In this document: positions 45,701 through 52,998 of the stretch, in pieces
Position numbering within the stretch: position 1 is the stretch's first letter
Layout of the letters: every line of letters begins with the position of its first letter
NCBI GenBank assembly: GCA_040390025.1
Contig: JAZJZD010000012.1
Coordinates: 16,670-80,669, forward strand
Length of the DNA stretch: 64,000 nt
Reading direction: 5' to 3'
From: JAVHYG01 sp040390025
Lineage (GTDB): Bacteria; Pseudomonadota; Gammaproteobacteria; Diplorickettsiales; Diplorickettsiaceae
Made by a program: the position numbers and the translations under genes
Notes under the pieces: model-generated
Database searches by the model: none
Told to the model about the DNA's origin: nothing
What the model saw: only the letters and a program-made list of their open reading frames with translations

Positions 45701-46688
45701 TATTGATAATGGGCTGCCAATAGATGAATATAAAAAGGTTTTTGGTGAGGAGCTATCTGCTCGCTATACTATTCAAGAGTTAAATGGGTTTTCTGAACGT
45801 TTTCTTTCTAAGTCAGAAGTTAGTACAAAAGTCAGTTTTGAAGAACGGTTCCTAGCCCGTTTTTCAGCGAAAACTATGGACTGGCTACTTGAGTTTTATG
45901 TTAATTTATATATTAAAAGTGATACTTTCTACCATTTATTTGAGCATTGGTATGGCCAATTACCAGCATTAGAAAAGCGCTGGTATTTTGAGTTAAGTGA
46001 TTCAACGGCGCGGGCAGAATTACCTGTTAATAAGCAGGCACATTCTATTAGTGACTTAAGTAAAAAAATCTATATTTTTAATGATGACACCCTTTACTTA
46101 ACGGATAAAGGATTATTACCGGTGGAAAGAACACGTCAACTTGTTCATGAGATGGTGCAAATATTAACCGAGTTTAAAGATCCTCCTGCGGATATTGCTC
46201 TTAAAAATCGAGGCGCTGTTGTTGTAATAACGGATAAAATACTTAACGAAGCTATCTATGAACTTGATAAGCGTCTTGTTTATGGGCTCGCTAAAAGTGG
46301 TGATGTGGCTAGGCAGGCTGCTCTATTAAGCTATCAATTAGAGGCGAGCCGAGCCGTTATTTTAGAGGATCGCCTACTCAAAAATATACCTATTTTCCAG
46401 GAAGGCTGTACGGGATGTCGTGTCAAGCGTTCTTTACCGGAAAGAAGGTATTTATCTAAAATGTTTAACTCAAATCCGTCAATTCAACAAAAGGATAGTG
46501 TAAATGAAAAGAAAAAAATACAAGCTAATTTAAAAAAATATGGTATTACACAAGCATTAAATTATTTAAATGCTGAAAATTTTAATTTAACCCATAATTC
46601 AAACATAGGCTCATCTTTTTTTTATAAAAGTGCGTGGACTTCTAATTATAATATTTCAGCAACGAATGCTAGTTTTTTTCTAAAATAG
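42756..46688 (+). CDS. Large putative toxin/effector with duplicated metalloprotease-like module
   Basis: I recognise no named family over the whole 1310 residues. The N-terminal 570 residues are helical. Around 577-620 lies a hydrophobic stretch, TWINIIPIVGPLYTIEEG then EVLCGVFFLSLDALDLL, like the membrane-inserting or linker segments of large bacterial toxins. Residues about 813-950 contain YLHEMLHALTGKKDP (HExxH zinc motif near 899) and RGPIVYLTDKILSEAG. A second copy at about 1045-1175 reads LVHEMVQILTEFKDP and RGAVVVITDKILNEA, with the second zinc His replaced by Gln. No signal peptide is seen, which fits type IV or other contact-dependent delivery (inference). It lies alone between thiL and pgpA, behind a palindromic repeat. 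Confidence 0.75.
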   Translation: MEGAENFLQKKQWNIQTIFLEHFLTDWPATNVTRLAIAPTENFTQPEKSLNENWSNLSEVIKADSLFVQCLVKVQNISIQQAFRRLATIKQVLHRLLPFHKGGDLTAIWQSLLLNQQQELITDLSIRKYVSNNPESDYQEAFNYSLPLLKQQTVASPSIVELRLYYLKDILDSWVDWQRAKIQLLNPYQILSAVMTQYGRPSLNEFFQPPFDIDQFPNIRFLDEAALLWKQLQKGDMFQGVVENGAFSFSLLEDQFFHALSTAYQRQKIMDKMFLQEEMHNNSKAIYFNGIALKNAQGKLLNDFINCTELEEISDYSALSSLERRSLLQEKFHQIGESEQYEIGSLLHSLASSLQRIYYYQFSALPLHNSQKQLLGLFKHSEEQWVKRKNYPIQPRLLLALHFAESNNVTFFDIDWKINVKKLFKYLANEFEKIILNPPSRFNRVKAAIDILQTQGMSLQEVKQERYYVIDADDAKLSRTYFGTPLEQFLKTADWDGVIGKAMYHKSRKIEPRKALQQAEEYFNSQLYKDPWVQNKAIDNLKHAEREVTAKAVGQEVKRIVADYETETENHRAWIRGLKTWINIIPIVGPLYTIEEGIRDKDPVEVLCGVFFLSLDALDLLAAEGRPEAIELPVRESVTINTIQTSFKKLNLSPADLPLEDKIYITSDPFSISHINELPAVYEFNAELVRAGRQDLTLHEYPLVYLADENRVVPVKAEGGSFREINWHTLEVDPKKHLIFKDRESGKYFSRSAGLKGGNSAEVEFTKEELRQRTTVKETEEIFKTADDYIQYNFKALFDRCFYIKKFLSASVFDLRQFYRSVYQTSSTFRRIFNRFHEVFISEHTDKLWEIRIKPNTITRTDFESNVIHIGADAEIAAKTYFSSKNNFEISHPEQVYLHEMLHALTGKKDPLKIVDIRHRGPIVYLTDKILSEAGYAFPQRIMYRRLVPSDADLEGFELRCKQHREAEKLLVAQENQYLDNFIDNGLPIDEYKKVFGEELSARYTIQELNGFSERFLSKSEVSTKVSFEERFLARFSAKTMDWLLEFYVNLYIKSDTFYHLFEHWYGQLPALEKRWYFELSDSTARAELPVNKQAHSISDLSKKIYIFNDDTLYLTDKGLLPVERTRQLVHEMVQILTEFKDPPADIALKNRGAVVVITDKILNEAIYELDKRLVYGLAKSGDVARQAALLSYQLEASRAVILEDRLLKNIPIFQEGCTGCRVKRSLPERRYLSKMFNSNPSIQQKDSVNEKKKIQANLKKYGITQALNYLNAENFNLTHNSNIGSSFFYKSAWTSNYNISATNASFFLK

Positions 46689-46795
46689 AAAAAGTAGTGC
46701 ACAATTTATTGTGGCAGATATAAACTAGTTATTTGGATAACGAATTAATAGCCGCTATACTTACGCATAATAGAACCAATGATGAGAGAAAAGCA

Positions 46796-47284
46796 ATGCA
46801 AAAAGCGTTAGCGCGAAAGGTTTTTAGTAATCCTATTTACTTTATTGCCTTTGGTTTTGGATCGGGTTTATCGTCTTTTGCACCTGGTACGTGCGGGACC
46901 TTAGTAGCGATTCCTTTATATTATCTGATTCAATCCTTTTCTTTATTGAATTATAGTTTGATTTTGCTACTAGCTATTTTAATCGGTATCTGGATTTGTG
47001 ACGTTACTGAAAGGAATATTGGAATTCATGATTATTCAGGAATTGTTTGGGATGAGATTTGTGGTTTTGGTGTTACGATGTGGGCAGCGCCTCAAGGGTG
47101 GGTATGGGTTGTTGCGGGTTTTTTATTATTTCGCTTTTTTGATATTGTGAAACCCTGGCCTATTGCTTGGATGGATCGCAAATTGCCCGGAGGAATGGGT
47201 GTGATGGTTGATGATCTCATGGCCGCTGTTTATGCTTGGATCGGTTTGCATTTAATTCACCATTTTTTCTTTATATCAGTTTAA
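46796..47284 (+). CDS. pgpA: Phosphatidylglycerophosphatase A
   Basis: This inner-membrane phosphatase makes phosphatidylglycerol. I chose the ATG at 46796 (162 residues), preceded by GAGAG; a TTG at 46733 would add 21 unsupported residues. Motifs are FGFGSGLSSFAPGTCGTL near residue 17, the acidic IVWDEICGFGVTMW near 75 and the C-terminal FDIVKPWPIAWMDRKLPGGMGVMVDDLMAA (key blocks FDIVKPWPI and MVDDLMA). It normally follows thiL directly. Confidence 0.92.
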   Translation: MQKALARKVFSNPIYFIAFGFGSGLSSFAPGTCGTLVAIPLYYLIQSFSLLNYSLILLLAILIGIWICDVTERNIGIHDYSGIVWDEICGFGVTMWAAPQGWVWVVAGFLLFRFFDIVKPWPIAWMDRKLPGGMGVMVDDLMAAVYAWIGLHLIHHFFFISV

Positions 47285-47311
47285 CAGTTGGCTGTATTAG
47301 CTTTTAAGGGC

Positions 47312-47329
47312 ACAATCTGTGATTGTTTT
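47312..47329 (+). terminator. Possible Rho-independent terminator after pgpA
   Basis: ACAATC-TGT-GATTGT followed by TTT lies 27 bases after the pgpA stop and before the convergent rlmH stop. The stem is short and AT-rich, so the call is weak. Confidence 0.35.
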
Positions 47330-47343
47330 AATGCAAGGGTAGG

Positions 47344-47814
47344 TTAATCTCGGTGATAAGGGTGGCCTTTTAAGAAACTCCATGCGCGATAGAGTTGCTC
47401 TGCAACAATAATTCGAACCAACATATGTGGAAGCGTTAATGGTGAAAGTGACCAGATATGTTTTGCACTGCTTAAACATTCTGTGCCTAGACCATCAGGT
47501 CCACCTATCAAAAAGCTTATATTCTGACTATTTAATTGCCATTGTTGTAAATTTTCAGCAAGTTGTTTGGTGCTCCACATTGTCCCTTGCACATCGAGTG
47601 CTATTTTCTGGGATTGTTTAGGAATAGCGGCAAGTATTTTTTTTTCTTCTGCGGCTACTAGTTGTTGAATGTTACTATTTTTAGTGCGTTGGCTGGGTGT
47701 AATGGTGATTAAATTCAGTTTACATTCCTTTGTTAGTCGTTTTTGATATTCCGCGAAACCCTCAGCTACCCAGGTAGGCATGTGTATTCCAACAGCAATC
47801 AAATTTAGCTTCAC
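47344..47814 (-). CDS. rlmH: 23S rRNA pseudouridine-1915 N3-methyltransferase RlmH
   Basis: This SPOUT methyltransferase modifies helix 69 of 23S rRNA. A GTG at 47814 gives 156 residues, matching E. coli (155); the start shares one base with the rsfS stop (TAGTG). An ATG six codons earlier is rejected. The SAM-binding knot shows SFLIGGPDGLGTECL and LSPLTLPHMLVRIIVAEQLYRAW toward the C-terminus (key blocks IGGPDGLG and LPHMLVRIIVAEQLYRAW). It ends HPYHRD, as in the family. Confidence 0.95.
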   Translation of the reverse strand: MKLNLIAVGIHMPTWVAEGFAEYQKRLTKECKLNLITITPSQRTKNSNIQQLVAAEEKKILAAIPKQSQKIALDVQGTMWSTKQLAENLQQWQLNSQNISFLIGGPDGLGTECLSSAKHIWSLSPLTLPHMLVRIIVAEQLYRAWSFLKGHPYHRD

Positions 47815-48158
47815 TACGCAGGAGCTCCCCACAACCTTTCGAGATTATATAATTCACGTATGTTAGGCAGCATTATATGAATAATACTGTCGACTAAGTC
47901 GATCAATATCCATTCTCCTTCTTGATCACCTTCTACGCCCAGGATATCTATCCCTTTTTTTTTGGCAGCCGCTACCACATAGTCTGCGAGGGTTTTACTA
48001 TGGCGGTTAGAATTAGCCGTACAAATAATCATGGAATTCGTGATGTCGGTAATACGACTGACGTCCAGCATAATGATGTCTTTTGCTTTGTGATCTTCTA
48101 ACAAAGAAATGATGTCTTTTTCGATTAGCGATTTATTTAAAGATGTGTGTTGTGTCAT
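47814..48158 (-). CDS. rsfS: Ribosomal silencing factor RsfS
   Basis: This small protein (114 residues) binds L14 and blocks subunit joining under starvation. KAKDIIMLDVSRITDITNSM, ICTANSNRHSKTLADYVV, GVEGDQEGEWILIDLVDSIIHIM and REFYNLERLW-like RELYNLERLWG are conserved (quoted by key blocks). It overlaps nadD by four bases (ATGA) and rlmH by one, in the conserved nadD-rsfS-rlmH order. Confidence 0.95.
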   Translation of the reverse strand: MTQHTSLNKSLIEKDIISLLEDHKAKDIIMLDVSRITDITNSMIICTANSNRHSKTLADYVVAAAKKKGIDILGVEGDQEGEWILIDLVDSIIHIMLPNIRELYNLERLWGAPA

Positions 48159-48787
48159 AGATATAACTTTTGTTCCAGAATATAAGCGAGGACCGAGGAA
48201 GGCAATAAGTTTGTAGGCTGCAAACCGTTAGTCAATTCCGCTCGAATGGCTGTAGCGGAAATTGTTAATGGTTTTACATGGGTCATCAATAAAAGTCCAG
48301 CGGGCTGTTGTGATAATAAAGAAGAGTCCTTGATTTGGAACTTTTTAATAAAGGTTTGAACCGCGTCATTATAAGATGAAGGGTAGTCAGGTCTGAGTCT
48401 AGGTACAATGACTAAATGTGCATACTGAATGAGTGATGTCCATCTATGCCAATAATTTAGATGGGTTAAATTATCTTCGCCTAAAATAAGAGCTAAGGGA
48501 GTTTTAGGGAATTCTTGGCGTAGAGAGATGAGTGTGTCTATCATGTAAGAAGGTGTTGCACGCTTAAGCTCACGCTCGTCGATTGAAAAATAAGGATAAG
48601 GGAGGAGGGCGCGCTGTAACATCTCCACTCTTTGCTTGGTTGTAGCGATTACTTTTTTACCGAGTAAAGGATTTTTACAAGGAATAAAACGAACCTCTTG
48701 TAAATGTAGTACTTCATATAAGGATTGGGCGATATGTAAGTGTCCACAATGGACGGGATCGAATGTACCCCCTAAGATGCCTATCAT
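48155..48787 (-). CDS. nadD: Nicotinate-nucleotide adenylyltransferase
   Basis: This enzyme adenylates nicotinate mononucleotide in NAD synthesis. The start at 48787 gives MIGILGGTFDPVHCGHLHIA, the canonical N-terminal nucleotidyltransferase motif (GTFDPVHxGH); 210 residues. An ATG 16 codons upstream would translate a palindromic repeat and is rejected. The C-terminal motif LTISATAIRAEL (ISxTxIR) is intact. It overlaps the holA stop by ATGA. Confidence 0.94.
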   Translation of the reverse strand: MIGILGGTFDPVHCGHLHIAQSLYEVLHLQEVRFIPCKNPLLGKKVIATTKQRVEMLQRALLPYPYFSIDERELKRATPSYMIDTLISLRQEFPKTPLALILGEDNLTHLNYWHRWTSLIQYAHLVIVPRLRPDYPSSYNDAVQTFIKKFQIKDSSLLSQQPAGLLLMTHVKPLTISATAIRAELTNGLQPTNLLPSSVLAYILEQKLYL

Positions 48788-49863
48788 ACTATACTCTTCG
48801 CACTTGAATTTTGCGGCACTTGCCGAAAATCCCATTGCTGTGAGTATATTTTTGAGCCGGACATACTAACGCTTAATTGTTGTAAGGAATGCCAGATATT
48901 GCCAGGTTCAACGCCTTTTATGATACGGTCACTTATTGCCGCGAACCTTAATAGCATTTGCCAATGTGTTAGCGAATGACGTTGTAACGCTTGTTGGAAT
49001 AATGTTTGTCGTTTTTCCCAAATATGATGGGTTTGGAAAAGATCTCTTAAGTTTTTACCTTGCTTAAGTTGAAATGCCAGTGAGGCTAATTGTCGGCATT
49101 CACGACTTAATGCCCACAGAATTAATAGTGGTTCTATACCTTCTTCTTTGAGTCGGTTTAAAATTCGTAAGCAGCGTTTCGGTTCTCCTTGTAATGCCGC
49201 ATCAGCGAGTTTGAATGGATCAAAACGTGCACTGTCAGAGAGGGCTTGTAGTAGTGCATCACGGGTAATTAGCTTGCTTGTGTCTGATGAAAAATAGAGA
49301 CTTAATTTTTCAATTTCTTGTGCAGTGGCTAATAGATTTCCTTCTGTGGCAGAAATGAGGCATTGTACGGCTTCCTTTTCCGCCGTTAAACCAAAGCTTG
49401 CCAAACGTTCAGTGATCCAAAGCGGTAACTGTGAAAGTTCCATGGGCCATATGGGAATAAAAACCCCTTTTGCATCGATACTTTTAAACCAGCTTGTTTG
49501 TTGCTGGCGACGATCCAATTTTCCTATAACAATAAGTAAGAGTTTATTGGTGGGCGGATTGCTGGCGTAGGTTTTAATGGTTTGTGCGGCCGCTTCAGAA
49601 ATGCCTTGTATAAGGTGTAATTCGAGAATTTGTTTTTCAGCAAATAAACCATAATTGTTACTATGTGCGAGTAACATCTGCCAATTAAAGCCGGATTCGG
49701 CATAAAACACTTCACGCTCAGAAAAATTTTGCTTTTTTGCATGGCTGCGAATATGGTCACAGGCCGTTTGCACGAGAAGTAGCTCATCACCGCTTACACA
49801 ATAAATGGGTGATAAAGGGCTGCTCTTTAAGTGTGTATTCAGCTTATCACAACGCACTTGCAT
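48784..49863 (-). CDS. holA: DNA polymerase III delta subunit
   Basis: This clamp-loader subunit opens the beta clamp. It has 359 residues (E. coli 343). The N-terminus shows PIYCVSGDELLLVQTACDHI and the family pattern continues through FSEREVFYAESGFNW, LLLIVIGKLDRRQQQTSWFK and LLSATEGNLLATAQEIEKL-like LISATEGNLLATAQEIEKLS (key blocks). The collar domain shows ALQGEPKRCLRILNRLKEEG. Its last 22 or so residues come from a palindromic repeat, accounting for the extra length. It lies between lptE and nadD as in other gammaproteobacteria. Confidence 0.92.
   Translation of the reverse strand: MQVRCDKLNTHLKSSPLSPIYCVSGDELLLVQTACDHIRSHAKKQNFSEREVFYAESGFNWQMLLAHSNNYGLFAEKQILELHLIQGISEAAAQTIKTYASNPPTNKLLLIVIGKLDRRQQQTSWFKSIDAKGVFIPIWPMELSQLPLWITERLASFGLTAEKEAVQCLISATEGNLLATAQEIEKLSLYFSSDTSKLITRDALLQALSDSARFDPFKLADAALQGEPKRCLRILNRLKEEGIEPLLILWALSRECRQLASLAFQLKQGKNLRDLFQTHHIWEKRQTLFQQALQRHSLTHWQMLLRFAAISDRIIKGVEPGNIWHSLQQLSVSMSGSKIYSQQWDFRQVPQNSSAKSIV
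48790..48848 (-). repeat. Coding palindromic repeat, short copy (end of holA)
   Basis: Read on the minus strand it starts TATACTCACAGCAATGGG and ends CAAGTGCGAAGAGTATA, with a central ATTTTCGGC/GCCGCAAAAT palindrome. It encodes YSQQWDF to NSSAKSI, nearly the last 22 residues of HolA, and ends just before the overlapping holA stop and nadD start. The longer homologue is at 23739-23863. Confidence 0.85.
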
Positions 49864-49869
49864 GAAGGG

Positions 49870-50400
49870 CTACCTAGAAGGGGAATAAATTTGGCAAAAT
49901 TGCTGTTGCATTGCCGGAGAGGTTAGCCGTGTTAGGAGCTGTTGAATGGCATCGCGCTGCATATCCTCTTCGAGATCAGTTTGTGTGTTGAGATCACCAC
50001 TTAATTGGTTTGAGGTGATGGAGAAGTTACGCGTAGCGCGCACTTGTTGTGGCGGTAATAAAATATGGTTAGCCCTATCAAGTACCTGAAAAAGAACGGT
50101 AAAAGAAAGTAGATAGGTGGTTGTTTGACCGGCATTTCCTAAACTCGTCACAGTTCGTGTAAAGTTTTGTGAAAGAACTTGTAGTGTTATCGGTGCAGGA
50201 GGTGATAAGTATACGTTAACCTTCATTGCTTTTAAGGCCTGTCGTAATTCTTTACTAAAATTTGTGTAGGGTGGATTTGATTCTAAGTAGAGGGTATGAA
50301 AAGGTAATGTTTGGTTATAGCCCCGTAATTGAAATCCACAGCCGCTTAGTAGCATTGTTAATAAGAGACTGCAAAAAAATGGATAAAAACGGTTACGCAT
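49870..50400 (-). CDS. lptE: LPS-assembly lipoprotein LptE
   Basis: This outer-membrane lipoprotein plugs the LptD barrel for LPS insertion. It has 176 residues. A lipoprotein signal peptide with lipobox LLSGCGFQLRGY (Cys near 21) is clear, and CGFxLRG is the family hallmark. The rest is a two-layer alpha/beta domain with LYLESNPPYTNFSKELRQAL. It lies 11 bases after leuS in the conserved leuS-lptE-holA order. Confidence 0.93.
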   Translation of the reverse strand: MRNRFYPFFCSLLLTMLLSGCGFQLRGYNQTLPFHTLYLESNPPYTNFSKELRQALKAMKVNVYLSPPAPITLQVLSQNFTRTVTSLGNAGQTTTYLLSFTVLFQVLDRANHILLPPQQVRATRNFSITSNQLSGDLNTQTDLEEDMQRDAIQQLLTRLTSPAMQQQFCQIYSPSR

Positions 50401-50411
50401 AAAAGGTAGTC

Positions 50412-52916
50412 TTAAATTACGATATTAACGAGCTTTTTGGGAACAATAATAATTTTTTTAATGGATTGATTTTCTGTGTAACGTTTAACTTGAGGATTGG
50501 TGAGTACGGCAGTTTTAATCATTTCATCATCGGAACTCGTAGCAAGAGATAAATGGGCGCGTAATTTACCATTGATTTGTACGACCCATTCTATTTCTTC
50601 CATGGATAAGGCATCTGCGGCTACCTTTGGCCAATTTGCTTTTGCAATGAATCCTTCAAATTTCAGCGCTAGCCATAAAACATGCGTAGTATGCGGCACG
50701 ATGGGTGCAAGTAATCGAAGTAGAATGCTTAAGCTTTGTTGAATTATCCATTGCAGGCTAAGTTGAGACGCTTCCATGGGAGAATTTAGCGATTGACTGG
50801 CTGTTTGTAGTAGATTTAATAGTTTCATGCAACTAGCAATAACGGTGTTGAATTGTTGCCGTTCATAATCATTCTTTGCAACTTGCAGAACTTCATAGAT
50901 TTGCCGTCGTAAGGTTTGTTGTTCAACAGGTATATTTGTCCAAGTTATAGGGGGAGCAAGATTTTTTTTGCGGGTTTCATTGCATTCTTGTAACCAGGCG
51001 TTGTTGATATAAGCAAATGCCCAAAGACGTTTTAGAAAGCGATGCATACCTTCTACGCCACTATCAGACCATTCAAGTGATTGTTCAGGTGGCGCTGCAA
51101 ATAGAACAAAGAGGCGTAAGGTATCGGCGCCATATTTTTTTATTAATTCCTTGGGATCGACAGTGTTGCCTTTTGATTTTGACATTTTTGCACCGTCTTT
51201 AAGGACCATACCTTGGGTCAGTAAACGTGTGAAAGGTTCATTTGAATTTACCAACTCTAAGTCGCGTAATACTTTATGGAAAAAACGAGCATATAAAAGG
51301 TGTAAAACGGCATGTTCAATGCCACCAATGTAGTGATCGACCGGTGTCCAATATTTTGCTCTATCATCTAACATGGCTTTATTCTGGGAAGGACACGCAA
51401 AGCGTGCATAATACCAAGAAGATTCTACAAAGGTGTCAAAGGTGTCGGTTTCTCGCGTGGCAGCATTTCCACATTGTGGACACGTGGTTTGGTAAAATTC
51501 AGGCATAGCCTTTAAAGGAGAACCAGCACCCGTTAAATGCACTGATTCAGGAAGAATAACGGGTAAGTCTTTTTCAGGAACAGGCACAGCACCACAATCA
51601 TTACAGTAAATAATAGGAATCGGCGTTCCCCAATAACGTTGGCGCGATACACCCCAATCACGTAGGCGGTAGTTAGTTTTATGTGTAGCGAGTTTATTGT
51701 TTATTAATAACTCAGAAATAGTGGCGGATGCTTTCTCAGAGGATAAACCTGTGAAAGGACCTGAATTTAATAGGTTACCTCGTGTAAGAAGAGCACCTTG
51801 ATTATAATCATGTGATTTTTTGTCTAAGGATTCGATAACAGGAAGAATCGGTAATTGGTATTTTTGAGCAAATTCAAAATCTCTTTCATCGTGGGCAGGA
51901 ACGCCCATAATGGCACCACAACCATAATCATTTTTTACAAAATTAACGATCCAGATAGGGAGTGTTTCACGTGTCATGGGGTGAAGCGCTGTTATGCCGC
52001 TAGCAATTCCTTGCTTTTCTAACGTTGCTGTAGCCGCTTCGGCAACAGGCATATGTTGATAAGAATCTAGGAACTTCTGTACATTAGTATTGCGTTCTGC
52101 TGCATAGCGAGCTAATGGATGTTGTGGTGAAATAGCTAAAAACGAAACACCAAATAAGGTATCGGGTCGTGTCGTAAAAATTTCAATAGAAGTTAGTTGT
52201 GGATCATTGAGTAAAAATTGGATGGCTAAACCCTGTGAGCGGCCTATCCAATGACGCTGCATTGTTTTAACTTCTTCGGGCCATCCCTCTAACGATTCAA
52301 GGCTGTTTAAAAGTTCATCTGCATAAGCAGTAATCTTTAAAAACCATTGCGGGATTTCCCGGCGTTCAATTAATGCGCCGGAACGCCAGCCACGGCCATT
52401 AATCACTTGTTCATTAGCTAAGACAGTTTGGTCTATAGGATCCCAATTTACGAAGGAATTTTTTCTATAAGCAAGTCCTTTTTTGAAAAGTTGAACAAAC
52501 AACCACTGTTCCCATCGATAATAATCAGGTTTGCATGTAGTGATTTCTCGATTCCAGTCAAAGCTTAGGCCTAATTGTTTAAATTGTTCACGCATGTGTG
52601 CGATATTGCTGTAAGTCCAATCGGCAGGTGCTACCCCTTGTTTAATGGCTGCATTTTCAGCCGGTAAACCAAAAGCATCCCAACCGATAGGGTGAAGGAC
52701 ATTTTTACCTAACATACGTTGATAACGTGCAATGACGTCGCCTAATACGTAATTGCGTACATGGCCTACGTGTAATGTTCCACTGGGATAAGGAAACATG
52801 GAAAGACAGTAAAACTTTTCTTTATTGAGATCTTCGGTTACCTTAAAACATTCATGTTCTTGCCAAAATTTTTGGACTTCAGCTTCTATGACTTCAGGTT
52901 GATATTCTTCTTGCAT
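50412..52916 (-). CDS. leuS: Leucyl-tRNA synthetase
   Basis: This class I synthetase has 834 residues. The HIGH motif is in PYPSGTLHVGHVRNYVLGDV near residue 42-55. The CP1 editing domain shows TTRPDTLFGVSFLAISPQHP and GVPAHDERDFEFA. A zinc-type insertion has CNDCGAVPVP and CPQCGNAATRETDTFDTF. The KMSKS motif is VLKDGAKMSKSKGNTVDP near 580. It is the first gene of the leuS-lptE-holA-nadD-rsfS-rlmH transcription unit. Confidence 0.97.
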   Translation of the reverse strand: MQEEYQPEVIEAEVQKFWQEHECFKVTEDLNKEKFYCLSMFPYPSGTLHVGHVRNYVLGDVIARYQRMLGKNVLHPIGWDAFGLPAENAAIKQGVAPADWTYSNIAHMREQFKQLGLSFDWNREITTCKPDYYRWEQWLFVQLFKKGLAYRKNSFVNWDPIDQTVLANEQVINGRGWRSGALIERREIPQWFLKITAYADELLNSLESLEGWPEEVKTMQRHWIGRSQGLAIQFLLNDPQLTSIEIFTTRPDTLFGVSFLAISPQHPLARYAAERNTNVQKFLDSYQHMPVAEAATATLEKQGIASGITALHPMTRETLPIWIVNFVKNDYGCGAIMGVPAHDERDFEFAQKYQLPILPVIESLDKKSHDYNQGALLTRGNLLNSGPFTGLSSEKASATISELLINNKLATHKTNYRLRDWGVSRQRYWGTPIPIIYCNDCGAVPVPEKDLPVILPESVHLTGAGSPLKAMPEFYQTTCPQCGNAATRETDTFDTFVESSWYYARFACPSQNKAMLDDRAKYWTPVDHYIGGIEHAVLHLLYARFFHKVLRDLELVNSNEPFTRLLTQGMVLKDGAKMSKSKGNTVDPKELIKKYGADTLRLFVLFAAPPEQSLEWSDSGVEGMHRFLKRLWAFAYINNAWLQECNETRKKNLAPPITWTNIPVEQQTLRRQIYEVLQVAKNDYERQQFNTVIASCMKLLNLLQTASQSLNSPMEASQLSLQWIIQQSLSILLRLLAPIVPHTTHVLWLALKFEGFIAKANWPKVAADALSMEEIEWVVQINGKLRAHLSLATSSDDEMIKTAVLTNPQVKRYTENQSIKKIIIVPKKLVNIVI

Positions 52917-52998
52917 AATTAGCGAGTTACCTTGTTGTTTGTTAGCTCAAAGCCAAGCTGAGCATTTTCAGCTAAAATCATTATTAGCACCCGTTCCA

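Noticed and set aside
48788..48835. Upstream 16-codon extension of nadD
   Set aside because: It translates the palindromic repeat; the ATG at 48787 starts exactly at the family motif.
51960..51980. Half parS-like sequence TGTTTCACGTG inside leuS
   Set aside because: Only the left half and centre match the parS consensus (12 of 16 positions); the right half is wrong and it lies in conserved coding sequence far from parAB.
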